Of a DNA stretch of 64,000 nt, positions 54,957 to 62,946 are shown piece after piece. The DNA is from Candidatus Anammoxibacter sp. (GTDB taxonomy: Bacteria > Planctomycetota > Brocadiia > Brocadiales > Anammoxibacteraceae): NCBI GenBank assembly GCA_021777105.1, contig JAIQZQ010000005.1, forward strand, positions 1 through 64,000. Reading direction: 5' to 3'. The first letter of the stretch is position 1. Every line of letters starts with the position of its first letter. A program made the position numbers and the translations under genes. Under the pieces are notes generated by a model. It was not told where the DNA came from. It was given only the letters and a program-made list of their open reading frames with translations, and ran no database searches.

Positions 54957-56615
54957 TTAATCTTGTTCCTGATTAGACATTAATAAAAATGAGCTGTGCT
55001 TTACAAGCCACTGAATTTCGAAATTAATGTTGTTCTCTTTGTCATGTATTATAGAATCCGGCATTATCTTGACCTCGTGAAAAGCCGGGTTCTCTTTGCC
55101 GTCATTGCCGATTAAAACAACATTTGAAAGCGGCGCTTTTACCATATCTTCAACAAAACCCAGCCTTGGATGATAGCTCTTCCCCTTTATCTTTATTAAC
55201 AATCCATTTTCCGGCGATGTCACCCATTTTGAAGTTAAACTATATAAAACAACGTCTTTAGGGATGCATGAAAGAGTTCTTGTTATAAATTCGCCCCAAA
55301 AGGCTCTGCCCTCCCCAACGCTCGCCAGTTTTCTTAAATTTTCAATTATGTTGCTGTTTTCGCTCTCCTTGTTTCTATATTCCCTTTCATACGAAATCGC
55401 TTTTCGCAACGTTTGCGCGCCGATGTTAATGCCGGCTGAAAGCCTTTCGTTTTTAACCCGTTGGCTGTAAAACATAATCAACACGCCGATTAATACGGCT
55501 ATGGCTGAAAAAAGCGCCACCTTTTTCTTGCCGGCCACCTTTAATTTCCGCACAAATTCTTCAGGGATAAGGTTGATGTTGATCTTTTCCAAAGCCAACC
55601 CTTGCATTGCGATTCCCAAAGGGACGCAAAGTTTGGAAATGTTTGCGCTAAATAGATCGTTGTCAACCCAGCCTGATAATGTTATATTTTCCGGCAATGA
55701 AATTTCCCTAAGCTCATGCCCAAGATTATCGGCAATCAACTTCTTTTTCGCCTGCTGGTTTGCAATGCCGCCTATTATTGTTAAATAATTTATGTCGATC
55801 TCTTTTACGGTTGATTTGTAATAACCGATCGACCTCTTTATTTCGCCCACGAAATTGGCGCCCAGGTCGGAGACGGGAATGTTTCTAATCCAGAATTTGT
55901 CCTCGTCTACAATCATTAAATTGGCGTTTGCCGCGCCCACTTCAATCAACATTCCGGGTTCGTTTTTCTCCTTGTTAAATGAAATGAAGTTGTACAAGGC
56001 GGCGGAGCCTATCTGAACTGTTGTCAGGTTATCTTTAATAGGCTTCAAACTTGATAAAAACGTGAAAATATCCTCTTTTTTTATCGCAAAAATTCCGACT
56101 TCCGATTCCTTGCCTGGGGCGGGGTTGTCGTCCAAAGAGTGAAAATCCCATATGATTTTACTGGTTTCAATAGGTATGTTTTTCTGCACTTCAAATTTGA
56201 CTATCTCTTTAAGCTGATTTTTTGCGACGGAAGGCAACTTTACAAACCTTGAAAGCACAAATTGGGAAGGCAACGCCACAAGTATCTTGTCGTTTTTGTT
56301 TATCTGATTCTTTTTCAGGAATAGGTTTATGGCTTTTTCTATAGAATCGGAAAGGCTTTTGAGGTTGACGCCTTGCGATGTGGTGGTTGAAGCCTGTTCG
56401 GAAGCTTTCTTTTCATCAATTGGAAACGCCTTGAATTGTATCTTCGGGCCGGTGTCTATCTGCGTTTCAGCTCCGCCGTCCAGCTCTGAGTACCTGATAA
56501 TGTCAAACGATTCCAGAGAAATATCCCCGCCTTTTTTTGACACTTTAACGGCGTTTACACACGTCTCCTCTACGTACAACCCCCAAACACTTTTTGCGGA
56601 TGACTTTCCAATCAT
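54957..56615 (-). CDS. PilM-PilN-like fusion of a type IV pilus system
   Basis: 552 residues. Actin-like PilM part about 6-345: SVWGLYVEETCVNAVKVSKK, KILVALPSQFVLSRFVKLPS, AKNQLKEIVKFEVQKNIPIE, then the ATP-binding LIEVGAANANLMIVDEDKF and YLTIIGGIANQQAKKKLIAD. Next NINLIPEEFVRK, the PilN N-terminal motif, a TM helix about 370-392 (VALFSAIAVLIGVLIMFYSQ) and a periplasmic PilN-like domain to the end. So PilM and PilN functions are in one chain, as in Amuc_1101 type proteins. First of the pilus genes, 40 bases after miaA. Confidence 0.85.
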   Translation of the reverse strand: MIGKSSAKSVWGLYVEETCVNAVKVSKKGGDISLESFDIIRYSELDGGAETQIDTGPKIQFKAFPIDEKKASEQASTTTSQGVNLKSLSDSIEKAINLFLKKNQINKNDKILVALPSQFVLSRFVKLPSVAKNQLKEIVKFEVQKNIPIETSKIIWDFHSLDDNPAPGKESEVGIFAIKKEDIFTFLSSLKPIKDNLTTVQIGSAALYNFISFNKEKNEPGMLIEVGAANANLMIVDEDKFWIRNIPVSDLGANFVGEIKRSIGYYKSTVKEIDINYLTIIGGIANQQAKKKLIADNLGHELREISLPENITLSGWVDNDLFSANISKLCVPLGIAMQGLALEKININLIPEEFVRKLKVAGKKKVALFSAIAVLIGVLIMFYSQRVKNERLSAGINIGAQTLRKAISYEREYRNKESENSNIIENLRKLASVGEGRAFWGEFITRTLSCIPKDVVLYSLTSKWVTSPENGLLIKIKGKSYHPRLGFVEDMVKAPLSNVVLIGNDGKENPAFHEVKIMPDSIIHDKENNINFEIQWLVKHSSFLLMSNQEQD

Positions 56616-56654
56616 AATTGACGGCTATTTCTATTTTAAATTTGTTGTTATTAA

Positions 56655-57635
56655 TTAATTAACATAAGGGTTTTGCCCGGCGCGATTTAAAACAGCGAAA
56701 CTTCCGGCTTTGTTAATCTCATCCAATATTTGATCGCCTGTTTTTTCACAGTCCTGATCGTTGCCGGGGCTAATCCATAAAGCGTTGTCAAAACTTTTAA
56801 ACCAGGTAAGCTGCCTTTTTGCGAATTTTTTTGTGTTGCGCTTTATGTTCTCTTTTGCCTCGTCTAAAGTTATTTCATTGTTCAGGCACTGCAAAGTCTC
56901 ATTGTAGCCTAACGCTTGCCGTGCCTGTTTGCTTAAGCCGTTAAAGTTGTTTTTGAGCTCCATAACTTCGCCTACCAGCCCGGCTTTAAACATGTTTTCA
57001 ACCCTATCGTCTATGCGTTTGCGCAGGTCGTCCTTTGGGCGGTTTATAACAAATATTGAGTATTCAAACTCAGGCTCTTTTTCATTAAATTGTTTTTGCA
57101 AACCTGAAATGGCCGCGCCGGTCTTTTCATAAACTTCAAGAGCCCTGATTACTCTTTTGTGGTCATTCTTGTGCAGTCTGGCTGCTGACACGGGATCGAC
57201 CTTGGCAAGCATATCGTGCAGATAATCAGGCCCTTTTTCCAGCGCAATCAGGTTTAATTCTTCCCGATATCTCCAATCAGCCTCAGGCCCTGAAAATATT
57301 CCATGTATCAGGCTTTTAATGTAAAGCCCGGTTCCTCCTACAATTAACGCCTGCTTGTCCTTGCTTTCTATTGCGGCTACCGCAGCCCTGGCGTCTCTGA
57401 TATATTTGCCGAGGCTGTACGATTGCCATGGGTCTACAATGTCTATCATATGATGCGGGATCAACCGCCTGACTTCCTCGGAAACCTTTGCGGTGCCGAT
57501 ATCCATGCCGCGATATATCTGCATTGAATCAGCTGATATTATTTCAACATTATTTGCTTTTTGCGCTATGCGCAACGATATGTCGGTTTTGCCGCTGCCG
57601 GTAGGGCCCGTAATTATAAAAAGCTTCTGTTTCAT
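56655..57635 (-). CDS. miaA: tRNA dimethylallyltransferase
   Basis: 326 residues. Adds a dimethylallyl group to A37 of tRNAs that read codons starting with U. P-loop ITGPTGSGKTDISL, IISADSMQIYRGMDIGTAK, HHMIDIVDP, GGTGLYIKSLIHGI, KNDHKRVIRALEVYEKTG and NTKKFAKRQLTWFK are all present. Its 3' end is 40 bases from pilM-like and in the same direction; miaA often has such arbitrary downstream partners. Confidence 0.96.
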   Translation of the reverse strand: MKQKLFIITGPTGSGKTDISLRIAQKANNVEIISADSMQIYRGMDIGTAKVSEEVRRLIPHHMIDIVDPWQSYSLGKYIRDARAAVAAIESKDKQALIVGGTGLYIKSLIHGIFSGPEADWRYREELNLIALEKGPDYLHDMLAKVDPVSAARLHKNDHKRVIRALEVYEKTGAAISGLQKQFNEKEPEFEYSIFVINRPKDDLRKRIDDRVENMFKAGLVGEVMELKNNFNGLSKQARQALGYNETLQCLNNEITLDEAKENIKRNTKKFAKRQLTWFKSFDNALWISPGNDQDCEKTGDQILDEINKAGSFAVLNRAGQNPYVN

Positions 57636-58107
57636 GTTTTTATGGCTTATCTTTACAAGTCGCCGGTCAATAAGAGGTTGAGGCTGAGTTGTGGATAGAT
57701 TTTTAGAATTACGCGCTTCCAGTATGTTACATTATTTAAACAAATTCAATATTATTTGTAAATCTTTTTTATATTAAGGTTTATATGAAAAATACGCCAG
57801 GGTTTGCAATAATTTGCCGTCCATGATTTTAAAAATAACACTCGCAATCGTCGCAAAAACAGCGCCAATTATTAAAATTAAACATAAATCATTGATTTAG
57901 CCGTTAAATATAATAACATGCTGTTCAAAATATTTACGTTTTGCATTATTTGCGGCGCATGGGATTCGCCGTAGAATGTAAATTTTTATAATTAAACTTG
58001 CATATTTTTATAGCGTATTGACAAATGCTGATATTTAAGGCTAATATTAATAATAATAAAATCAATATTATTATTTATGAATGTTTTTCTTAATTATAGG
58101 GTTTACA
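57636..58107. other. AT-rich divergent spacer
   Basis: 470 bases between miaA and the next plus-strand gene. A small GCGGCG-catgggatt-CGCCGT hairpin lies at about 57952-57973. No gene seen. Confidence 0.4.
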
Positions 58108-58383
58108 ATGGAAGAAAAGGAAAAATTGCGCCAATTAGTGGGCCAGGCCCAAGGTATACTTGATAGGCTTGTTAAACGGTTTGAAAGTTTTAACGAAAAG
58201 GAAATTAAGGCCAAAACTAAAGAATTGAGAGACGCGGCTGAAAAACTTAACATGCAACTAATTAGCATAGAGGGTATGAATTCGCGGTTTTGCACGGATA
58301 ACGAGGTTAAACTGGCCGACGATATTGTTTTTCAATTGTCAATTTATGATGATATATGCGAAGGATACTTAAAGGGTCTTTAA
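58108..58383 (+). CDS. Small coiled-coil protein
   Basis: 91 residues from ATG at 58108 (MEEKEKLRQLVGQAQ); an in-frame ATG at 58081 would add a hydrophobic nine-residue start and is less likely. Almost all helix: heptads LVKRFESFNEKEIKAKTKEL and RDAAEKLNMQLISIEGM. No recognised family, and no strong ribosome binding site. Isolated between two spacers of 300-470 bases. Confidence 0.5.
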   Translation: MEEKEKLRQLVGQAQGILDRLVKRFESFNEKEIKAKTKELRDAAEKLNMQLISIEGMNSRFCTDNEVKLADDIVFQLSIYDDICEGYLKGL

Positions 58384-58696
58384 CCCCGCATTTCAGATCC
58401 GATAAAACACCATAGATAGGGGGGACGCCGAGGCGGATGCAGCCTATATAGCGCTTACTTTGGCGAAAAACGAAAAAAAATTTTAATTTTTTCCAAATTT
58501 GCGAATTGTCGTAACTAGGTAGGAATAATTAAGTTATGCGTCTAAATATTGTAGCTTCCAAATTTTACAATACAATATTTGGTGTTTTTGCTTGACTTTA
58601 ACAAGCTTAAGACTATAATACTTCTCATTATTGATTTTGATGGGCTTGCTTACTCATTATTTTAAAATTAAATCTTTTTTGGAAAGGGAGGTAAAA
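58384..58696. other. Spacer before the NrdD-like gene
   Basis: About 310 bases with no supported gene. A GATAGGGGGGACGCCGAGGC block at 58414-58433 stands out as GC-rich in this AT-rich spacer but folds into nothing obvious. Confidence 0.35.
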
Positions 58697-59116
58697 GTGG
58701 TAGAGTCTACATTAATTGAAAGAGAAGACAAGGTTAACGCAGGCGGGTTGGATGACGTTGAAAAGAATATTGAAGAGTGTTTGGAATTCTTTACCGAAGC
58801 AGTTGAAGAGACCAAAAATTTGAGCATTGTGGGCACTTCTTTTAATACTGACCAAAATGAAGTGTTTGTTATTGATGACTCTAATAATCAGGGCGAACAT
58901 ATCGAAGTATTGATTAGCGAAATTATAGAAAAAGTTAGAGATATTACTATCGCAAGAGAGTTTGTTAAAATTATGCAAACCGAAAGGTCTCCGATTATTT
59001 TAAACGGAATCACAAGAATTGTCGGCTATTTTTCCAGAGTAAACAACTGGAACCGCTCAAAAATAGGTGAATTAAGAGATAGAAGAAAAGGCGAATATAG
59101 CGTTAACGGCTCATAA
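58697..59116 (+). CDS. Small protein with NrdD-like C-terminal glycyl-radical motif
   Basis: 139 residues from GTG at 58697, preceded by GGAAAGGGAGGTAAAA (spacing 5). The C-terminal 35 residues read ILNGITRIVGYFSRVNNWNR, SKIGELRDRRKGEY. This resembles the tail of class III ribonucleotide reductase (NrdD), where R-x-x-GY(L/Y) carries the glycyl radical and is followed by W/F-N-x-x-K-x-x-E(L/F)-x-D-R. The rest of NrdD (Cys thiyl site, barrel) is absent; the N-terminal 90 residues are helical and unlike known spare-part glycyl proteins such as GrcA. A terminator follows at 59183. Role unknown. Confidence 0.6.
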   Translation: MVESTLIEREDKVNAGGLDDVEKNIEECLEFFTEAVEETKNLSIVGTSFNTDQNEVFVIDDSNNQGEHIEVLISEIIEKVRDITIAREFVKIMQTERSPIILNGITRIVGYFSRVNNWNRSKIGELRDRRKGEYSVNGS

Positions 59117-59182
59117 ATTTTTTTTGACGAGTCAAATCGTTTTCCCTGTTAACTAATTCCGCGTTTTATTTCTAAAAATATT

Positions 59183-59228
59183 AAAAGTGGCTTATCTTGG
59201 AGTTTTAAAGATAAGCCACTTTTTTTTT
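59183..59228 (+). terminator. Rho-independent terminator
   Basis: AAAAGTGGCTTATCTT pairs with AAGATAAGCCACTTTT around ggagttttaa-type loop, followed by a run of T. Strong hairpin 66 bases after the NrdD-like gene. Confidence 0.9.
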
Positions 59229-59488
59229 GGATTTATTCTTGTTTAATCACAATTTGAAGAATATAATATAAAAATTAATTTTTCATACCATATTTATATA
59301 AAGTCATGCCAGCAATAATTTTATACATCTCCGGCATATCCTGAAATCTTCGGAAAGCCAAATCGTTTATTAAGCTAAAAAATTTAATTTTTTTTTAAAT
59401 TAAAGCTCGTCCTCACTCATATATAATACTTTTAGTAATAAATAGTAACTTTACTCTTAGTTCTATAATTCCCAGCAAGGAGAAAAAA

Positions 59489-61414
59489 ATGTTAAGTCTT
59501 GGCATAGATATCGGCTCGCTTTCAACAAACGCAGTATTGTTAAATGAAGAGGGAAAGATAGTCGAGTCAACAATAATCTTAACAGGCGCCAGCAGCAAAA
59601 AGGCCGTAGATTCTATATATAAACAAATCCTGAATGACGCAAATGTCAAAAAAGAAGATATCAACGTCGTTACTGCCACCGGTTATGGAAGAATCAGGGT
59701 TCCGTTTGCAAACGACACGGTTACCGAGATAACATGCCACGCAAAAGGCGCAAACTATTTTTTTCCCAATGCCAGGACGTTGATTGATATCGGCGGACAG
59801 GACAGCAAGGCCATTAAGCTTGATGAAAAGGGAAATGTGCTTGATTTTGTTATGAACGACAAATGCGCCGCCGGCACGGGCAGGTTTCTGGAAGTTATGG
59901 CCAGGACGCTGGAAATAGACTTGGACGATATGGGAGATGTATCGCTAAAAGGCACAAAAGAGGTCAGCATCAGCAGCTTGTGCACCGTGTTTGCAGAATC
60001 TGAAGTCGTTTCATTAATAGGCGAGGCAAGCAAAGTTGAAGATATTTGCAAATCACTGCACGCATCCATCGCTAAAAGAATAGTGGCTCAGGCCAAGCGC
60101 GTCGGCGTGGAAGGCGACATCGTAATGAGCGGCGGAGTTGCTAAAAACATAGGGGTTGTTACAGAACTGGAGAAGAAACTTGGCGCAAAGATAAACATCT
60201 CGCCGGAGCCTCAGATAATCGGCGCTTTGGGAGCCGCAATTATCGGTATGGAAAACGCAACGCCAAAGATTCCTGTCGGCATTATCAGCTCCTCCGATTC
60301 AAACGCCGGCTCCAGACAAGAAAGGTCGTGCATTGAATATGATTCAAGTATAAATGAGAGCCCATTGCCTAAGATAGGCTACTTTTGCTCATATATTCCG
60401 GTCGAGATAATCAGGGCCGCGGGTTTCCACCCGGTAAGGATCAGGGGCAAGGAGGGCGACGGTTGCGCCTCGGACGAGGTGCTTTGCGGAAACCTTTGCC
60501 CGTATATAAAATCCGTCACGGATCAAAAACTTTCCGGCGAACTTGACAACCTTCAGGGCGTTGTTTTTACAAACTCCTGCGACGGCATGCGAAGGCTTTT
60601 TGATGCCTGGGGCAGGATGGATAACAATAAAAATTTTAACTATATCTTAGACCTTCCTAAAAATATCAATGATCTCTCAATAAAATATTTTGCAAGCTTG
60701 TTGTTAAAATTTAAGGAAGGGCTTGAAAAGAACTTTAATCGTAAATTCAACCTTGATGACATTAACTCCAGCATTTCATCATACAACAATGTTAGAGAAA
60801 CGGTGATGATGTTTCTTGACAAGCAGTGGAATGGTTACATAGGGCAATCAGGTTCAGAGATATTCTCAGTGCTTAAAAAAGGCATAAACGCGGTTCCTGA
60901 AAAATTTACAGAATATTTAAACTGCCTGATGAAACAGAAAGGCCGGGTTTTCGACTCGAATACACCAAGCATTATGCTATGGGGCGGCATTGTTGAAGAC
61001 AATAGGGTTATTGAAATGATTGAAGAAGCCGGCGCAAATGTGGTGGCCGACGACCTGTGCAGCGGTTCAAGGTATTATGCCGCGCAGGTAGACATAACAA
61101 ACGACCCGTATCTGGCCCTTGCCAAAAGATATTTAACAAGGATTCCATGCTCTCGCATGACTAACGTAACTGAAAGAATTGACAATGTGATCAAGAGGAT
61201 GAAAGAAAGGTCTATTACAGGCTCAATTTATCACTCTCTTAAATTCTGCGATCACAATTTATACGATTACCCTTTGATAAAAAAAGAGTTTGAAAAACAC
61301 AAAATACCTCTTCTGCCTCTAACTTGCGATTATAACATCGCCAGCCTCGGGCAGGTAAAGACAAGGGTTGAGGCGTTTGTCGAGCAGCTTATAGCCGCCC
61401 CGGCAAAATGCTAG
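59489..61414 (+). CDS. Activase fused to HgdB/BcrC-type subunit (2-hydroxyacyl-CoA dehydratase family)
   Basis: 641 residues; CAAGGAGAAAAAA precedes the ATG. Residues about 1-260 are the BadF/BadG/HgdC ATPase: LGIDIGSLSTNAVLLNEEG, LIDIGGQDSKAIKLDEKGN, the cluster Cys in NDKCAAGTGRFLEVM and SSLCTVFAESEV, DIVMSGGVAKNIGVV. Residues about 290-635 are an HgdB-like FeS protein: IGYFCSYIPVEIIRAAGFHP, EVLCGNLCPYIKS, TNSCDGMRRLFD, IMLWGGIVEDN, LTCDYNIASLGQVKTRVEAF. In this family the activase passes low-potential electrons by ATP hydrolysis to its partner. Fusion of both in one chain is found in the double-cubane cluster protein group. A further HgdB-like gene follows. Confidence 0.9.
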   Translation: MLSLGIDIGSLSTNAVLLNEEGKIVESTIILTGASSKKAVDSIYKQILNDANVKKEDINVVTATGYGRIRVPFANDTVTEITCHAKGANYFFPNARTLIDIGGQDSKAIKLDEKGNVLDFVMNDKCAAGTGRFLEVMARTLEIDLDDMGDVSLKGTKEVSISSLCTVFAESEVVSLIGEASKVEDICKSLHASIAKRIVAQAKRVGVEGDIVMSGGVAKNIGVVTELEKKLGAKINISPEPQIIGALGAAIIGMENATPKIPVGIISSSDSNAGSRQERSCIEYDSSINESPLPKIGYFCSYIPVEIIRAAGFHPVRIRGKEGDGCASDEVLCGNLCPYIKSVTDQKLSGELDNLQGVVFTNSCDGMRRLFDAWGRMDNNKNFNYILDLPKNINDLSIKYFASLLLKFKEGLEKNFNRKFNLDDINSSISSYNNVRETVMMFLDKQWNGYIGQSGSEIFSVLKKGINAVPEKFTEYLNCLMKQKGRVFDSNTPSIMLWGGIVEDNRVIEMIEEAGANVVADDLCSGSRYYAAQVDITNDPYLALAKRYLTRIPCSRMTNVTERIDNVIKRMKERSITGSIYHSLKFCDHNLYDYPLIKKEFEKHKIPLLPLTCDYNIASLGQVKTRVEAFVEQLIAAPAKC

Positions 61415-61529
61415 CAATTGAAAAAAACACATATCATTTATAGCGCGGCCATTATATTTGCGCAGGTTCATTAACCTATATAATTGCCGCGCCTGAATTT
61501 CGCAAACTCCAATACGGCTTTAAACTAAT

Positions 61530-62849
61530 ATGATTGAATGGAATGAAGTAATTAACAAATACATACCTCATAAATTTGCCCCATCTATTTTACGGGAGAT
61601 TTTGAGAATATTCTATATTAAGGAGTGTTTCATAAGCTCGGACTTTGAGCTTCCCTCTTTAAATTTCTCCAGAAAAATTGTCCTGCGCGATCTGGTGAAC
61701 GCCTATAGGTTCCCTAAAAAAACCATCAGAATGACGCTTTTTGTGCCGGGCGAGATCATTTACGCTATGAATTTGTACCCATTTTGCCTCGAAATTGGAT
61801 CGTCTCTATTTTCTAAGGTCGGTTTGACGCAAAGCGCGCTTCTGGCGGCGGAATCGCAAGGCGTGCCGAATGACAGCTGCTCATTCCATAGGGCTGCAAT
61901 GGGGTATATGTATAAGAACTTTTACCCAATGTCCTCTTGCCAGGCAACCACCACATCATTGTGCGACAACAATACCAAGACTATAAGTATAGCCGAGTCT
62001 CTTTCTAAAGACGAAACAACTGTGCTTGACGTGCCGTACGATTACACCGACGAATCTGTCGCGTTTCTGGCTACCCAGCTGGAGGAATTCGCCGGTCGGC
62101 TTGAAAAGACATTTTCTATTAAAATGGACAAAAACGCCCTTCGCAAATCAATTGAATGCTCAAACAGGACAAGGGAGTATATGATTGAGGTCAACCGGTT
62201 AAGGGAACATCCGGCATCGCCGCTATCGGGAAGCGACGCCCTCGGCCTGATAGTTAACAGCCATTTGCTGTGCGGCTCAAAGGATGGCGAAGTTTTCTAT
62301 AAAATGCTGGTTGACGACCTGAAAGAGAGGATAGAGACCGCCGAACGCAATAAAACACACCAAGTCGACAAAATCAAAATCCTTTGGCTTGAATTAAAAC
62401 CATATTTTGATAGCGATCTATTGAGCAATCTTGAAAAAGAACATGATGTTAAAATTGTCTTTGAAGAGATAAATCACGTCTTTTGGGAAGAGATGGATCC
62501 GGATAAACCTTATGAAAGCCTGGCCAGAAAAATGATCTCAAATCAAAACAACGGCCCGCTTGAAAACAGGATAGAAGGGATGAAGGAGCTGGCAAAACGG
62601 TATCATGTAGACGCCGTTATCATGTTCGCTTCATGGGGCTGCCGTCGAAACGGCGCGGCAGTGCCGATCCTGAAAGATGAGTTTAATAAGGAAGGCATTC
62701 CAATGCTCACTTTATACGGCGACTGCATTGACGACAGCGCTTATACCGAAGGCCAGTTTTCAACAAGAGTCGAAGGCTTTATTGAAATGATGCGCACTAA
62801 GAAAAAGCAGCAAAAGCAGGAAAATCAACAAGCTCCTGTCTTAGTGTGA
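61530..62849 (+). CDS. HgdB/BcrC-type FeS subunit
   Basis: 439 residues, second member of the HgdB family in the pair. Motifs: MTLFVPGEIIYAMNLYPFCL, PNDSCSFHRAAMGYMYKNFY, SSCQATTTSLCDNN, DAVIMFASWGCRRNGAAVPI, LTLYGDCIDDSAY, FSTRVEGFIEMM. Cysteines are placed as in [4Fe-4S] dehydratase subunits, though fewer in the N-terminal half than in HgdA. Follows the fusion gene by 115 bases in the same direction. A substrate cannot be inferred; double-cubane reductases act on small molecules such as acetylene or hydrazine. Confidence 0.88.
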   Translation: MIEWNEVINKYIPHKFAPSILREILRIFYIKECFISSDFELPSLNFSRKIVLRDLVNAYRFPKKTIRMTLFVPGEIIYAMNLYPFCLEIGSSLFSKVGLTQSALLAAESQGVPNDSCSFHRAAMGYMYKNFYPMSSCQATTTSLCDNNTKTISIAESLSKDETTVLDVPYDYTDESVAFLATQLEEFAGRLEKTFSIKMDKNALRKSIECSNRTREYMIEVNRLREHPASPLSGSDALGLIVNSHLLCGSKDGEVFYKMLVDDLKERIETAERNKTHQVDKIKILWLELKPYFDSDLLSNLEKEHDVKIVFEEINHVFWEEMDPDKPYESLARKMISNQNNGPLENRIEGMKELAKRYHVDAVIMFASWGCRRNGAAVPILKDEFNKEGIPMLTLYGDCIDDSAYTEGQFSTRVEGFIEMMRTKKKQQKQENQQAPVLV

Positions 62850-62890
62850 GTTTTAACTAATTTCCACAATTCTACAACCTAATAAATTCA

Positions 62891-62925
62891 TATAGTGACA
62901 CAGGCGCCCTGCCTGTGCCACTATA
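62891..62925. terminator. Bidirectional hairpin between convergent genes, CACAGGC family
   Basis: TATAGTG-a-CACAGGC-gccct-GCCTGTG-c-CACTATA. Lies between the HgdB-like gene and the M16 peptidase, so it can end both transcripts. Same core as the hairpin at 6070-6122. Confidence 0.65.
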
Positions 62926-62946
62926 ACTAATTTTCCAAAACAAACC

